Shown piece after piece: positions 52,778 through 61,323 of a DNA stretch of 64,000 nucleotides; position 1 is the stretch's first letter; each line of letters begins with the position of its first letter. The position numbers were made by a program, and so were the translations under genes. Source of the DNA: Pseudoflavonifractor sp050943825. Lineage in GTDB: Bacteria; Bacillota; Clostridia; Oscillospirales; Oscillospiraceae. The notes beneath the pieces were generated by a model. The model was given only the letters and a program-made list of their open reading frames with translations, searched no databases and had not been told where the DNA came from. The DNA is taken from the NCBI RefSeq assembly GCF_050943825.1, contig NZ_JBMNPX010000008.1, positions 47,727 through 111,726 on the forward strand. Reading direction: 5' to 3'.

Positions 52778-55714
52778 ATGAATAGAAAAGCGATCATCAA
52801 TAACCGGGAGTATGCGCTTCTTGAAATTGTCCCGTCTCTGGATGGAGGGCAGGCGCTGCTTCTCTGTGAAGATGAAAACGGCAAAAGGGCGGTATGCTCC
52901 GAGCCGCTGTGGCGCAGCTGTGCGCTAACGGATGTGCAGTCTGCTCCGGTTCACGCACACAGCTCCTCACAGGAGAAAATCGAGTATTTCCTCTCTGTTT
53001 TCAAAGGGCGGGAAGATGTATATGCACGCCGATATCACAGCACGACCACCGGGAAAACCGGTTACACCCCAGTCTGTAAAAATGAATGGGTGCATGGCCT
53101 GTGTGATAAAAAGAAATACAGGTGCGTAGAGTGCCCCAACCGTGAGTTTCGGCCACTCACGGCCGATGTGGTCAAGGCGCATTTGATGGGCCGTGATGCT
53201 TTGTGCAGAGATGTGGCGGCAATCTATCCGATGCTGGAGGACAACAGGACCTGGCTGTTGGCTGCGGATTTTGATGAAGAAAACTGGAAGCTTGATGTGA
53301 CTGCATTTTGCAAATCCTGCAAAGAAGCAGGACTTGTACCAGCAGTGGAACGCTCCCGTTCCGGAAACGGCGCACATATCTGGTTTTTCTTTTCGGAGCC
53401 TGTTTCTGCCGCCGATGCCAGGCGCTTGGGGACCGGTTTGCTGACCCGAACCATGTCGTGCAGACATGAGCTATCCTTTTCATCCTATGACCGGTTGTTC
53501 CCGTCTCAGGATATTGTGCCGAAGGGCGGTTTTGGGAATTTGATTGCCCTGCCATTTCAAGGCCAGGCGCAGAAAGACGGAAATTCTCTGTTTGTGGATG
53601 ATCACTTTGAGCCTTATCCCGATCAGTGGGCGTTTCTGTCCTCCCTGCCCAAAATTACACCGGAACAGTTGGAAGAATGTCTGGGGAAACTATGTCATCA
53701 TGGCGACATGGGAGAACTGGAAGATGCTGGGGAGAAGCAAGTGCCATGGAAGCGCAAGCGAACCCAGACAAAACTGACACACAGAGATTTTCCGCTGCAG
53801 GTAAGCCTGTATAGTTCCAATCTGATCTATATTTATATTGAGAAAAAAGACTTCTCTCAAGGGGCATTGAATACGCTCAAGAGACTTGCGGCGTTTCCAA
53901 ATCCGGAATTTCGCTCCAAGCAAGCCATGCGCATTTCCGTTTATGGCGTTCCTCGTGTTCTGGACTGCGGCTATGAAGATGAGGAATACATCGGCCTTCC
54001 CCGTGGTTGCATGGATGAGATTCTGGGGTTATTTGATCAATATGAAATCCCTGTCATTCTGGAAGATCACAGATCACTGGGACGTTCCATTGATGTGGAA
54101 TTCAATGGGGTGCTGCGCCCAGAACAGGAACCTGCTGCCCAGGCCCTGCTTGCCGCAGACATGGGCGTTCTCTCAGCAACTACTGCGTTTGGAAAAACTG
54201 TGATTGGCGCCTATCTGATTGGACAGCGCAAAGTCAATACTCTGGTATTGGTGCAGTCCAGCGCATTGCTGGAACAGTGGAAATCCTCGCTGGAACAATT
54301 TCTGAATGTTCATGAGGTTCTGCCGGAACTTCCAAAAAAGCGCGGCAGGAAGAAAAAACAGTACCTCATTGGCCAAATCGGCAGCGGAAAGAATTCCCGC
54401 AGTGGGATTGTCGATATTGCCACCATGCAGTCCCTGCTTGAGGGAGAAGAAAAGACGGTAAAGTCTTTTGTGACAGAGTACGGAATGGTCATTGTAGATG
54501 AGTGCCATCATGTGGCCGCATTCACCTTCGAAACCGTGCTGAAAGCAGTTGAAGCCAAATATGTTTACGGTTTGTCTGCTACTCCTGTCCGCAAGGACGG
54601 TCATCATCCCATCATCTTTATGCAGTGCGGCCCTGTCCGGTATTTGGTGGACGCCAAAAGTCAGGCAGAAAAGCGAAGCTTTTCTCACATTGTAATTCCC
54701 AGATTTACACGCATGAGGCTACCAAATGCCAATGGGATTCAGGATATGTACGTCGGAGTAATTGAAAATCAAAACAGGAACGAACTGTTGGTGTCAGACA
54801 CTTTGAAGTTGATACAGGAGGGGCGTACACCGATTCTGCTGACGGAGCGGAAGGAACACGCTGTATTGCTTGCTGGTTGTCTGTCGGATCAAGTGAAAAA
54901 TGTCTTTCTGCTTATTGGTAGTGAGAAGCAAAAGGATAAGCGTGAAAAGCTGGCAGCATTGCAGAATGTGCCTGACGATGAGGACGTGGTGGTCGTTGCC
55001 ACCGGAAAGTATATTGGAGAGGGATTTGACTCTCCGCGGCTGGACACCTTGCTTCTGGCGATGCCCATATCGTGGAAAGGTACATTGGCACAGTATGCCG
55101 GACGTCTCCATAGAAATTATGAAGGAAAGCAGGAAGCTCGCATCTATGATTATGTGGATATCCATGTTCCCACCCTGGAGCGGATGTATCATAAACGCCT
55201 GAAGGGCTATGCGGAACTGGGATATCAGGTCAAATTCGGTGCAGCGGATCAGTCTGTCAGCGTGATTTACGACGGATACTCATCTATGCTTCCCTTTGAG
55301 CAGGACCTGGATGATGCCGCCCGCAGCGTGGTTATCGTCAGTCCTTATCTGCAAAAAGGCAGAATCGTGAAACTTCTTCCCTCTTTACAGAAGGCGGTTG
55401 CTTCCGGTGTCGAAATTGCGATCCATACCAGAACGGCAGATAGCAGAGAACTATCAAATCAAGAAAGTGTGTGTGAAGCGATCAAGATGATGAGGCAGAC
55501 AGGTATTGTGGTCCATACGCACAAAGAACTGAATCAGCGGTATGCCGTCGTTGATGAAAGCGTTGTGTGGTATGGCGGCGTGGATTTTCTTGCGTTTGGC
55601 AGAAAAGATACGGATGTGCTTCGGTTCAAAAATCCAGACATTGCCGGTGAGTTCCTGGCACTTTCTGGTCATGCAGAAAGCGAACAGCTTGTCATGGAAG
55701 ATGTTTCTATGTAG
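52778..55714 (+). CDS. TOTE-type archaeo-eukaryotic primase fused to SF2 helicase and degenerate PLD domain
   Basis: 978 residues from the ATG at 52778. Zn-like cysteines (RCVECPN) precede a primase domain with DxD at Asp164-Phe-Asp166 and the sxH-type GAH at His200. The helicase has GKT at 472-474, DECH at 574-577, LSATPVRKDGH, and motif VI QYAGRLHR. The C-terminal ~150 residues resemble a phospholipase-D fold (VIVSPYL...RYAVVDESVVWYGGVDF), but the HxK of the HKD motif is replaced, so this part is probably inactive. The primase-helicase layout is that named for TOTE conflict systems. With the AlbA_2 protein it forms a compact module between direct repeats, consistent with defence cargo. Confidence 0.85.
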   Translation: MNRKAIINNREYALLEIVPSLDGGQALLLCEDENGKRAVCSEPLWRSCALTDVQSAPVHAHSSSQEKIEYFLSVFKGREDVYARRYHSTTTGKTGYTPVCKNEWVHGLCDKKKYRCVECPNREFRPLTADVVKAHLMGRDALCRDVAAIYPMLEDNRTWLLAADFDEENWKLDVTAFCKSCKEAGLVPAVERSRSGNGAHIWFFFSEPVSAADARRLGTGLLTRTMSCRHELSFSSYDRLFPSQDIVPKGGFGNLIALPFQGQAQKDGNSLFVDDHFEPYPDQWAFLSSLPKITPEQLEECLGKLCHHGDMGELEDAGEKQVPWKRKRTQTKLTHRDFPLQVSLYSSNLIYIYIEKKDFSQGALNTLKRLAAFPNPEFRSKQAMRISVYGVPRVLDCGYEDEEYIGLPRGCMDEILGLFDQYEIPVILEDHRSLGRSIDVEFNGVLRPEQEPAAQALLAADMGVLSATTAFGKTVIGAYLIGQRKVNTLVLVQSSALLEQWKSSLEQFLNVHEVLPELPKKRGRKKKQYLIGQIGSGKNSRSGIVDIATMQSLLEGEEKTVKSFVTEYGMVIVDECHHVAAFTFETVLKAVEAKYVYGLSATPVRKDGHHPIIFMQCGPVRYLVDAKSQAEKRSFSHIVIPRFTRMRLPNANGIQDMYVGVIENQNRNELLVSDTLKLIQEGRTPILLTERKEHAVLLAGCLSDQVKNVFLLIGSEKQKDKREKLAALQNVPDDEDVVVVATGKYIGEGFDSPRLDTLLLAMPISWKGTLAQYAGRLHRNYEGKQEARIYDYVDIHVPTLERMYHKRLKGYAELGYQVKFGAADQSVSVIYDGYSSMLPFEQDLDDAARSVVIVSPYLQKGRIVKLLPSLQKAVASGVEIAIHTRTADSRELSNQESVCEAIKMMRQTGIVVHTHKELNQRYAVVDESVVWYGGVDFLAFGRKDTDVLRFKNPDIAGEFLALSGHAESEQLVMEDVSM

Positions 55715-55830
55715 GGGTCGTCTTCGGGATATTTCCGCATTTGGGATTACACGAAATGGAGAAAAGGGGTAGAGAAAAACCGCTGCTTTCTGCTGCTTTT
55801 CAATGCTCTTTAACCCTGTTTGGCAGTGTT

Positions 55831-55875
55831 TGGTCCGGCGTGTGGGGTTCGAATGTCTGGGAATGCGGTCCCAAA
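55831..55875 (-). tRNA. Decayed 3' half of a tRNA (tRNA-Pro-like), partial
   Basis: Again exactly 45 nt from TTTGGGA to an encoded CCA on the minus strand, with a T loop TTCGAAC at the correct place. The T stem and acceptor strand have changed too far to pair. It borders repeat copy B just as the intact half borders copy A. Confidence 0.5.
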
Positions 55876-56207
55876 CGTGTGTCGGAACCTTCAGCCGACA
55901 CTCTACTGCCCTCTTTGGCCCTTTCTGCTGCTCCGGCAATTCCTCTTTGACACTCTTTTGCCCTGCGTGTTTCAAGCAAAACTTTCTCCTTTTGGGATGG
56001 GTGTGGGATTGGATTCTGTATATTAAAAGAAGTGCCGTCCGGGCTGGCGATGATAGCAGGGCCAGACCACCGCAGAAAATGCGCCGCATAAACAAAGAAT
56101 AAGACCTGGCGCGGCATGCCCGTTCTCAAAAAGCGGAAAATGTGTATGCAGTTGCAATAACTCGCTCATAATCAGATTCTTGTCATGTAATCAGCAGATG
56201 ACAAGAA
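55869..56207 (+). repeat. Element-end direct repeat, copy B
   Basis: Counterpart of copy A, including the same palindrome TTCTTGTCA-N13-TGACAAGAA at 56177-56207 with an unrelated 13-nt spacer of identical length. Here no TTGACA/TATAAT promoter accompanies it. The ~100 nt before the repeat, after the TOTE gene stop, contain nothing else that I recognise. Confidence 0.8.
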
Positions 56208-56216
56208 AGACAACAA

Positions 56217-56300
56217 GTGGTATTGTTCGGAACAGGCATTCTTCTGCAAACAGTCCATTCTTTCCGGTAGCTATTTTCCTCTTTCTGTGGTATTGTTCGG
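56217..56300 (+). repeat. 14-bp direct repeat upstream of integrase pair 2
   Basis: GTGGTATTGTTCGG occurs at 56217-56230 and 56287-56300. A related GTTCGGTATTGTG precedes the DUF6809-integrase operon near 47450. These may be integrase or regulator binding sites. Confidence 0.5.
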
Positions 56301-56321
56301 TTGCCGAAAGGAGGCGACGAT

Positions 56322-57032
56322 ATGCAAAAAGGAAACAACTGCACCGTAGGCCAGTGGTGCGACCGCTGGTTTTGTGAGAATCAAAGCAGATGGAGCGGCA
56401 GCACAGTGGGCGGATACCGCAACCTGCTCTACCGCCACATCCTCCCCGGGATCGGGTGCATCCCGCTGGCGGAACTGTCAGAAGATTCCGTTACTGACTT
56501 CTACGACAGTCTGCGGAGCCAGGGGCTCAGCGCCAGAAGTGTCTGGTGCGTCCATCTGCTCCTGCGGCGCTGTATGGACAAAGCGGCCCGTGACCAGGCC
56601 ATTCCCTATAACCCGGTGCGGCTCTGCCAGGAGCCGCAGGCAGACGAATATAAGACTGCTCCCTTACGCCTGGGACAACTTCAGCGGTACCTGAACGCGG
56701 CGGAACAGCTTGGCGTACTCCCTCTCATCTACACAGGACTATCCAGCGGCCTGCGGCAATGTGAACTTATCACCTTGTCGTGGGCCGATTTTCATATCCG
56801 CTGCCGGTATATCCTCAAGGGACGGCGCCTGCTGGCCCTCAACCGCAAGGCGGAGCATCTTCTGGAACAGATACCGGAAACCGACTGCTATGTGTTTCTC
56901 AACCCCAAGACCGAAGCGTCGTATCAGCTCCACGAGCTCTACTACCTGCACAAGCGGATACTGAAACAGGCCGGCCTGCCGTGGGTGGCCTTCCGGAATC
57001 TGCAGCGCCAATGCATGGAGGTGGGGATATGA
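56322..57032 (+). CDS. Truncated tyrosine-recombinase-like protein
   Basis: 236 residues from the ATG at 56322 behind AAAGGAGGCG. It has the SAM-like core-binding domain (~10-95) and the start of the catalytic domain with Arg (SSGLRQCEL). Where integrases have HxLRHT it reads AFRNLQRQC, and the protein ends there without the tyrosine nucleophile. It cannot be a complete recombinase; it is either a degenerate gene or a DNA-binding partner of the integrase it overlaps (ATGA). Confidence 0.8.
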   Translation: MQKGNNCTVGQWCDRWFCENQSRWSGSTVGGYRNLLYRHILPGIGCIPLAELSEDSVTDFYDSLRSQGLSARSVWCVHLLLRRCMDKAARDQAIPYNPVRLCQEPQADEYKTAPLRLGQLQRYLNAAEQLGVLPLIYTGLSSGLRQCELITLSWADFHIRCRYILKGRRLLALNRKAEHLLEQIPETDCYVFLNPKTEASYQLHELYYLHKRILKQAGLPWVAFRNLQRQCMEVGI

Positions 57033-57997
57033 CGCTGAAAGAGTACATCGTTCACTGGCAGGAGGTCTATGACAAGAAGCAGAGCCGCCCGACCACATAC
57101 GCCGCTCATGGGTATCTCTTCAAAAACCACATCCTCCCCGGCTTGGGGAATATACCTCTGGAGGAGTTGACTGCGGAACAGGTCGGAGATTTTCTGGAGG
57201 AGCGAAAACACTTTGGCGGTCACCGCCCGGAGAACCCTGAATATCCAGGGCTGGGAGAACACACCATGCGGCACATCCACCGACTGCTCCAGCAGTGCCT
57301 GGACCGAGCGATCCGGGACGGCCTGATAGCGGAAAACCCCGCCCGTGCGTTTCATTATCCAAAGCCCAAGAAGGTCAGCGCCAATGTGCTGATGCCAGCA
57401 GAAGTGGAAGACTATCTGGATGCGGCGGAGCGGTTAGGTTACCTCCCCATGTTCCTGCTGGCACTGACCGCGGGCCTTCGGCAAGGCGAACTGATTGCGC
57501 TGAAGTGGAGTGACCTGGACACGAAGGAGCGGACGCTGACCATCACCGAGAAACGCTCGGTGGAACGGCGGGAGCTGGTGGAGTACGAAGGTGGCACCAG
57601 GATCATCACCCTGACCCCGGAAGTAGTTGAACTACTGCGCCTGGAACACGCCAAACACCCCAGCAGTTCGCTCATGTTTATGCACCCGGCTACCCAGAGG
57701 CCCTACTCACCGCAGATGGTGCGCCGTCTGCACAATGAGGTCATCAAAGAGGCCGGGCTGGATCACATCCGGTTTGCGGATCTCCGGCACACCTGCGCCG
57801 TCCTGTCGCTGAAAAACGGAATGGACACGAAAGAGGTTTCTCAGATGCTGGGCCACTTCAGAACCGCAATGACCCAGCAGAACTATGCGCCATACCTGGC
57901 CCATACTGTCGCCGAAAGCGAAAGCAAGCCCAATGAAGCGTCTACAGAAGATCTTAGGGAAGCGGCAAATATTCTGGATAATCTTCTGAAATTCTGA
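57029..57997 (+). CDS. Tyrosine site-specific integrase 3
   Basis: 322 residues, complete: core-binding domain (~1-105), catalytic Arg (TAGLRQGEL), FADLRHTCA, and the tyrosine in TQQNYAPY. It lacks the N-terminal arm-binding AP2-like module of integrases 1 and 2, which the overlapping upstream protein also lacks. The start overlaps the preceding stop as ATGA, so the pair is coupled. Confidence 0.92.
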   Translation: MTLKEYIVHWQEVYDKKQSRPTTYAAHGYLFKNHILPGLGNIPLEELTAEQVGDFLEERKHFGGHRPENPEYPGLGEHTMRHIHRLLQQCLDRAIRDGLIAENPARAFHYPKPKKVSANVLMPAEVEDYLDAAERLGYLPMFLLALTAGLRQGELIALKWSDLDTKERTLTITEKRSVERRELVEYEGGTRIITLTPEVVELLRLEHAKHPSSSLMFMHPATQRPYSPQMVRRLHNEVIKEAGLDHIRFADLRHTCAVLSLKNGMDTKEVSQMLGHFRTAMTQQNYAPYLAHTVAESESKPNEASTEDLREAANILDNLLKF

Positions 57998-58051
57998 TGG
58001 ATATTCTACGGAAGGTGTGGTATATGTTTGAGTCACAAGGAGATGATGACC

Positions 58052-58366
58052 ATGGAAAACAAACTGCTTAAAGAGCTGTATGATTACTTTTATGTCCGCC
58101 CTGAGCTTGACGAACAGGAAAACGAAGTGGAGGAGTGCCATAAAGCATTGATCGCAGCTTTGGAAAAACCGGAGCGAAAACTTGTACTGCGGATCATCGA
58201 CGCCCAGAACTATATCACAGAACAGACCTCACTCGACAGTTTTATTGCCGGCTTTGAACTGGCGTGGAGGCTCTCAATAGAACTGCAAAATGAGGAAAAC
58301 GAGCGCTCATTCTCCTATCGGACCAGGAGAACGGGCGCTCGTTGTGTATGGGATGACGAAATATAA
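58052..58366 (+). CDS. DUF6809 protein with hairpin-encoded C-terminus
   Basis: 104 residues from the ATG at 58052 (AAGGAG 9 nt upstream). Helical and similar to the protein at 47486. The last ~20 codons lie across a 17-bp imperfect inverted repeat (58299-58342) and encode an unusual tail RTRRTGARCVWDDEI, suggesting that the original stop was lost and translation now runs into a former terminator. Located 54 nt after integrase 3. Confidence 0.7.
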   Translation: MENKLLKELYDYFYVRPELDEQENEVEECHKALIAALEKPERKLVLRIIDAQNYITEQTSLDSFIAGFELAWRLSIELQNEENERSFSYRTRRTGARCVWDDEI

Positions 58367-58370
58367 AATG

Positions 58371-58402
58371 AGCCTGGGCAGCCCTCGAAAAGCTGCCCAG
58401 GC
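58371..58402 (-). terminator. Intrinsic terminator of the sigma/anti-sigma operon
   Basis: An 11-bp stem GCCTGGGCAGC/GCTGCCCAGGC, followed on the minus strand by TCATTTTATATTT. Confidence 0.85.
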
Positions 58403-58422
58403 ATTCTGCGTGTGGGCTTGGT

Positions 58423-59085
58423 TCAGCGTTCCCACAGAAGGACCGCATCCGCCACGGCCTGCTCAAATTCGGCCTGCGCCAGACCGGGGAGCTGTAAATA
58501 ATCTCCCACCAAATAGTAGACCGCATCCACCTGCCGATCTACTTGATAGGTAGCTGTCTCAAAGTCGGTCAGCAGCCCGTTGCCGATGCACAAATGTCCC
58601 TCACGGTTCGGCATCACATCCGAGCGAAGGGTACGGTCAAAATAGAGGAAAACAGCATTCCGTCCGTCTACCTCCCGGCTGAAGCCGTGGAAAGAATCGT
58701 AGCTCCCGCCGTGATAGTAGAGGTCGATTACCTCATCCACCGCAAGCTCTGCCGTCACCAGACCGTCCGTATAGGATACCGGCTGCGGAACATCGGCCGC
58801 ACCTGCCAAAACAATGGAAAAAATCAGCATGACCACCACGGCGATCAGGACCGCCCGCCGGCGCCCACGGGAAAACTTCTTCTTCACTCCCTGAAGAACA
58901 CGGGCTTCCGTTTCCGACTCAGGAGAGAGCGAGGGGACGGGAGCATCCTCTTTCATTTCCGCCAAACAGGCGCGGCATTCCTGACATTGTGCCACATGGG
59001 CTTCGATCTCCTGCTTGCTGGGCTCGCTGCACAGCCCGTCGCAGTACAGGGGCAGCAGGTCGCGGATGATATCACATTTCATCAT
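58423..59085 (-). CDS. Zinc-finger anti-sigma factor
   Basis: 220 residues: N-terminal zf-HC2 domain (LLPLYCDGLCS, then HVAQCQECRACL; His-x3-Cys-x2-Cys), a cytoplasmic linker, one transmembrane helix (~85-108) and an extracellular domain. It sequesters the sigma factor encoded just upstream, whose stop it overlaps. Confidence 0.88.
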   Translation of the reverse strand: MMKCDIIRDLLPLYCDGLCSEPSKQEIEAHVAQCQECRACLAEMKEDAPVPSLSPESETEARVLQGVKKKFSRGRRRAVLIAVVVMLIFSIVLAGAADVPQPVSYTDGLVTAELAVDEVIDLYYHGGSYDSFHGFSREVDGRNAVFLYFDRTLRSDVMPNREGHLCIGNGLLTDFETATYQVDRQVDAVYYLVGDYLQLPGLAQAEFEQAVADAVLLWER

Positions 59086-59552
59086 AACCCCTCCTTAATT
59101 TTCTGTTTCGCACGATAATAAGTCACTCTGGCCCAGTTTTCAGATTTGCCAAACAATTCGCCGATCTGCGTATAGGGTAGTTCCGCAAAGACCCGCAGGG
59201 TGAACACCTCCCGGTATGGCTCTGGCAGAGCATGAAGCCGCTGATGGATCTGGCGGGCGTTTTCCTGGATGAGCAGATCCTCTTCTACATTCTGAGGGGA
59301 GGTCATCTGCTCCAGGGCTTCGTCACCAGCCTGCCGTTTTGCCTTTCTCAAGTAGGAGAGCCAACAGTTCTTCCCAATTTGGCACAGCCATACAGACAGA
59401 CGGCATTTTCCTTGAAAAGAGGCGCTGTGTTCAATGGCACGGCAGAAGGTCTCCTGGGTCAATTCCTCTGCCAGTGCCTGGTTTCCGCAGAGTCCTGTCA
59501 GATAGCGGTACACCACAGGGAACTGCTCCTTGTACAGCTGGTCAAAATCCAT
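59082..59552 (-). CDS. ECF-type RNA polymerase sigma factor
   Basis: 156 residues: sigma region 2 (YRYLTGLCGNQALAEELTQETFCRAI) and region 4 (LPEPYREVFTLRVFAELPYTQIGELFG, with the HTH SENWARVTYYRAKQKI). The ATG at 59552 is chosen over GTGs just upstream. It overlaps the anti-sigma gene by 4 nt, the standard coupled sigma/anti-sigma arrangement. Confidence 0.88.
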   Translation of the reverse strand: MDFDQLYKEQFPVVYRYLTGLCGNQALAEELTQETFCRAIEHSASFQGKCRLSVWLCQIGKNCWLSYLRKAKRQAGDEALEQMTSPQNVEEDLLIQENARQIHQRLHALPEPYREVFTLRVFAELPYTQIGELFGKSENWARVTYYRAKQKIKEGL

Positions 59553-59826
59553 CCACACCACCTCGCTTTCTGCCTATATGACGCACATCAATGTGGATTG
59601 TTACAAAATTGTTTTTGTCTTTTCGCTTTTCTTGAGAGAACAACTTTATCGCTCGTTTTTGAAATAGCAAGCGATAAAACAAACTTTCCAGCGAGTACAA
59701 ACAGGTGGTTGTCAAACGCCCGACTCGTAGTCGCAGCAATTGCCGCCAGTTTTGCCGTGTGGATCGCTGTTTTAGGTGCCAGGATGATGGTGGCGGTGTA
59801 AAGGATAAATAATTAATATAAATTGC
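59553..59826. other. Intergenic region with a possible membrane-protein fragment
   Basis: On the plus strand ~59702-59802 a frame encodes a hydrophobic stretch (LVVAAIAASFAVWIAVLGAR) ending at TAA, without a start or ribosome site. It may be a gene remnant. The rest contains only AT-rich promoter-like DNA for the sigma gene. Confidence 0.3.
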
Positions 59827-59863
59827 AGCGCCCATCGGTCGTCAGAAATGATCGATGGGCGCT
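59827..59863 (-). terminator. Intrinsic terminator of the Dam-UvrD chimera
   Basis: A perfect 11-bp stem AGCGCCCATCG/CGATGGGCGCT, with T-rich sequence following on the minus strand. Confidence 0.75.
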
Positions 59864-59875
59864 ATTTCGTGTTGA

Positions 59876-61270
59876 TTATTTTAAATCTGTTTCAAGATAT
59901 TGGCTATAGGTATAGATATTATCAGTTCCAACCAGTTTAGTAAGAAAAGCTCTGAACACTACATCTATTGGAACCGACACAAAGAAAAACAATCTTTTTT
60001 TGGGTCTTGAGCAACAAACATAAAATAGGTTTCTGTTTCTTTCATAAGAAGCTTGCTTTCCTTCGGGAACATTAGAGTGTCCTGTTATCATCGGTGCATA
60101 GGTTTCAAACTGATATAGATTCCAACCTTTGCTGATAACAAAGACAACATTGTCATATTCTTCGCCTTTAACGCCATGTTCAGTAGAAAACATAGCATCA
60201 GGAAACAAAAAATCAATCGCTGCGGTAAATTGCAGGTAGTCCAATTCTAAAAATGATTGAATGGAAGTATTGGAAACATACACTGTTTCCGGCGCTTTCT
60301 GATATAGATGATACCACCCATCCAATTTTGGAGGAATAGGAATCAATTTGGTTCGCTTGATTAACTCAAATACATCAATTGCTCTTTTGGTACGAGCAAT
60401 TTCCAACTGCTGCTGTAGCTCCTTCCATTTGACTTTTTCGGATTTTTTCTTAATGGGAAAGCGTTTAATTCCAAGTGTATCAAAAAGCAACTGCATATTT
60501 GAATCTTTAAGTGCTTGATAGATTGGTTCAACGGTATCCATAAAGAACAACAGGAACGGATCTTCTTTATCTCTCAGCCCGTCATCTAAAATCTCTAAAA
60601 GTTGTTCGTACCCTTGCTGCGTAGCAAGGACTTTATGCGTTATCATTAGAACCTTTAGATCATCCTCTTTAGATGATTCACGCTTGATCTTCTCTGTGAC
60701 ATTATTTAGACGATTCTTTAATTCTTCCGCAGGTAATTCACCTTTTAGATTGCGTTCTGTCCGGCGAGGTCCAGTGTAATCGTCGCAGGTAATTACAATC
60801 ACTTCTCCGTCAAAGCCATCTATTGCAGATGTTTGAGGCAAGTCAGGCCGCAAATCATTTAGGAGTTGAACAATCCGTGGTGCAGATCTGAAATTTGAGC
60901 CTTTCTTTATAATCTCAAGGTTCTCGTTTTCAATTAGGCCACAAGCTTTGTTGGACTGGTAAATAGTTTGCCAAGCATCACCAAAAAAACCGAATTGAGG
61001 GCCCTTTTGCTCTGCAATGAAGAAACTAATAAAACGATCAATGATCGGCTTATAGGAATCTTGATACTCATCAATTAAAATCAAAGGAATGTCGTTGCTA
61101 ATGACATTTTTATATGACTTAAGAGCATAGCCAACAGAACCTGTTCCCGCAAATAGATCAACAACGGTTTGAATTGACTTATTCTTTATTATTGGGTCAC
61201 ATATATGGGAAATGATACGTGCTTTACTTCCCATATATTGAAGTGTAGAAATTTCGTTATATTGATTCAT
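59876..61270 (-). CDS. In-frame chimera: Dam-type methylase N-terminus fused to UvrD-type helicase C-terminus
   Basis: 464 residues. Residues ~9-61 are the start of a D12-class DNA adenine methyltransferase (LQYMGSKARIISHI, then the AdoMet motif DLFAGTGSVGYAL and VISNDI). From residue ~62 the sequence is a UvrD/Rep-type helicase entered just before motif II (ILIDEYQD), continuing with motif III (GDAWQTIY) and the C-terminal motif VI region (YVCCSRPKKRLFFF). The methylase catalytic motif (DPPY-type) and the helicase P-loop are both missing, so neither activity is expected. The frame is uninterrupted across the junction near 61087. It looks like a recent deletion that fused two defence-island genes. 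Confidence 0.85.
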   Translation of the reverse strand: MNQYNEISTLQYMGSKARIISHICDPIIKNKSIQTVVDLFAGTGSVGYALKSYKNVISNDIPLILIDEYQDSYKPIIDRFISFFIAEQKGPQFGFFGDAWQTIYQSNKACGLIENENLEIIKKGSNFRSAPRIVQLLNDLRPDLPQTSAIDGFDGEVIVITCDDYTGPRRTERNLKGELPAEELKNRLNNVTEKIKRESSKEDDLKVLMITHKVLATQQGYEQLLEILDDGLRDKEDPFLLFFMDTVEPIYQALKDSNMQLLFDTLGIKRFPIKKKSEKVKWKELQQQLEIARTKRAIDVFELIKRTKLIPIPPKLDGWYHLYQKAPETVYVSNTSIQSFLELDYLQFTAAIDFLFPDAMFSTEHGVKGEEYDNVVFVISKGWNLYQFETYAPMITGHSNVPEGKQASYERNRNLFYVCCSRPKKRLFFFVSVPIDVVFRAFLTKLVGTDNIYTYSQYLETDLK

Positions 61271-61323
61271 GCTATTCGCCTCAATGATTTTTAAAATTGT
61301 GGAGAGAAATTAGTCAATGTGAG

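Noticed and set aside
54310..55192. Minus-strand frames opposite the TOTE-type gene
   Set aside because: Short, without ribosome sites or domain character, and fully antisense to a clear helicase.
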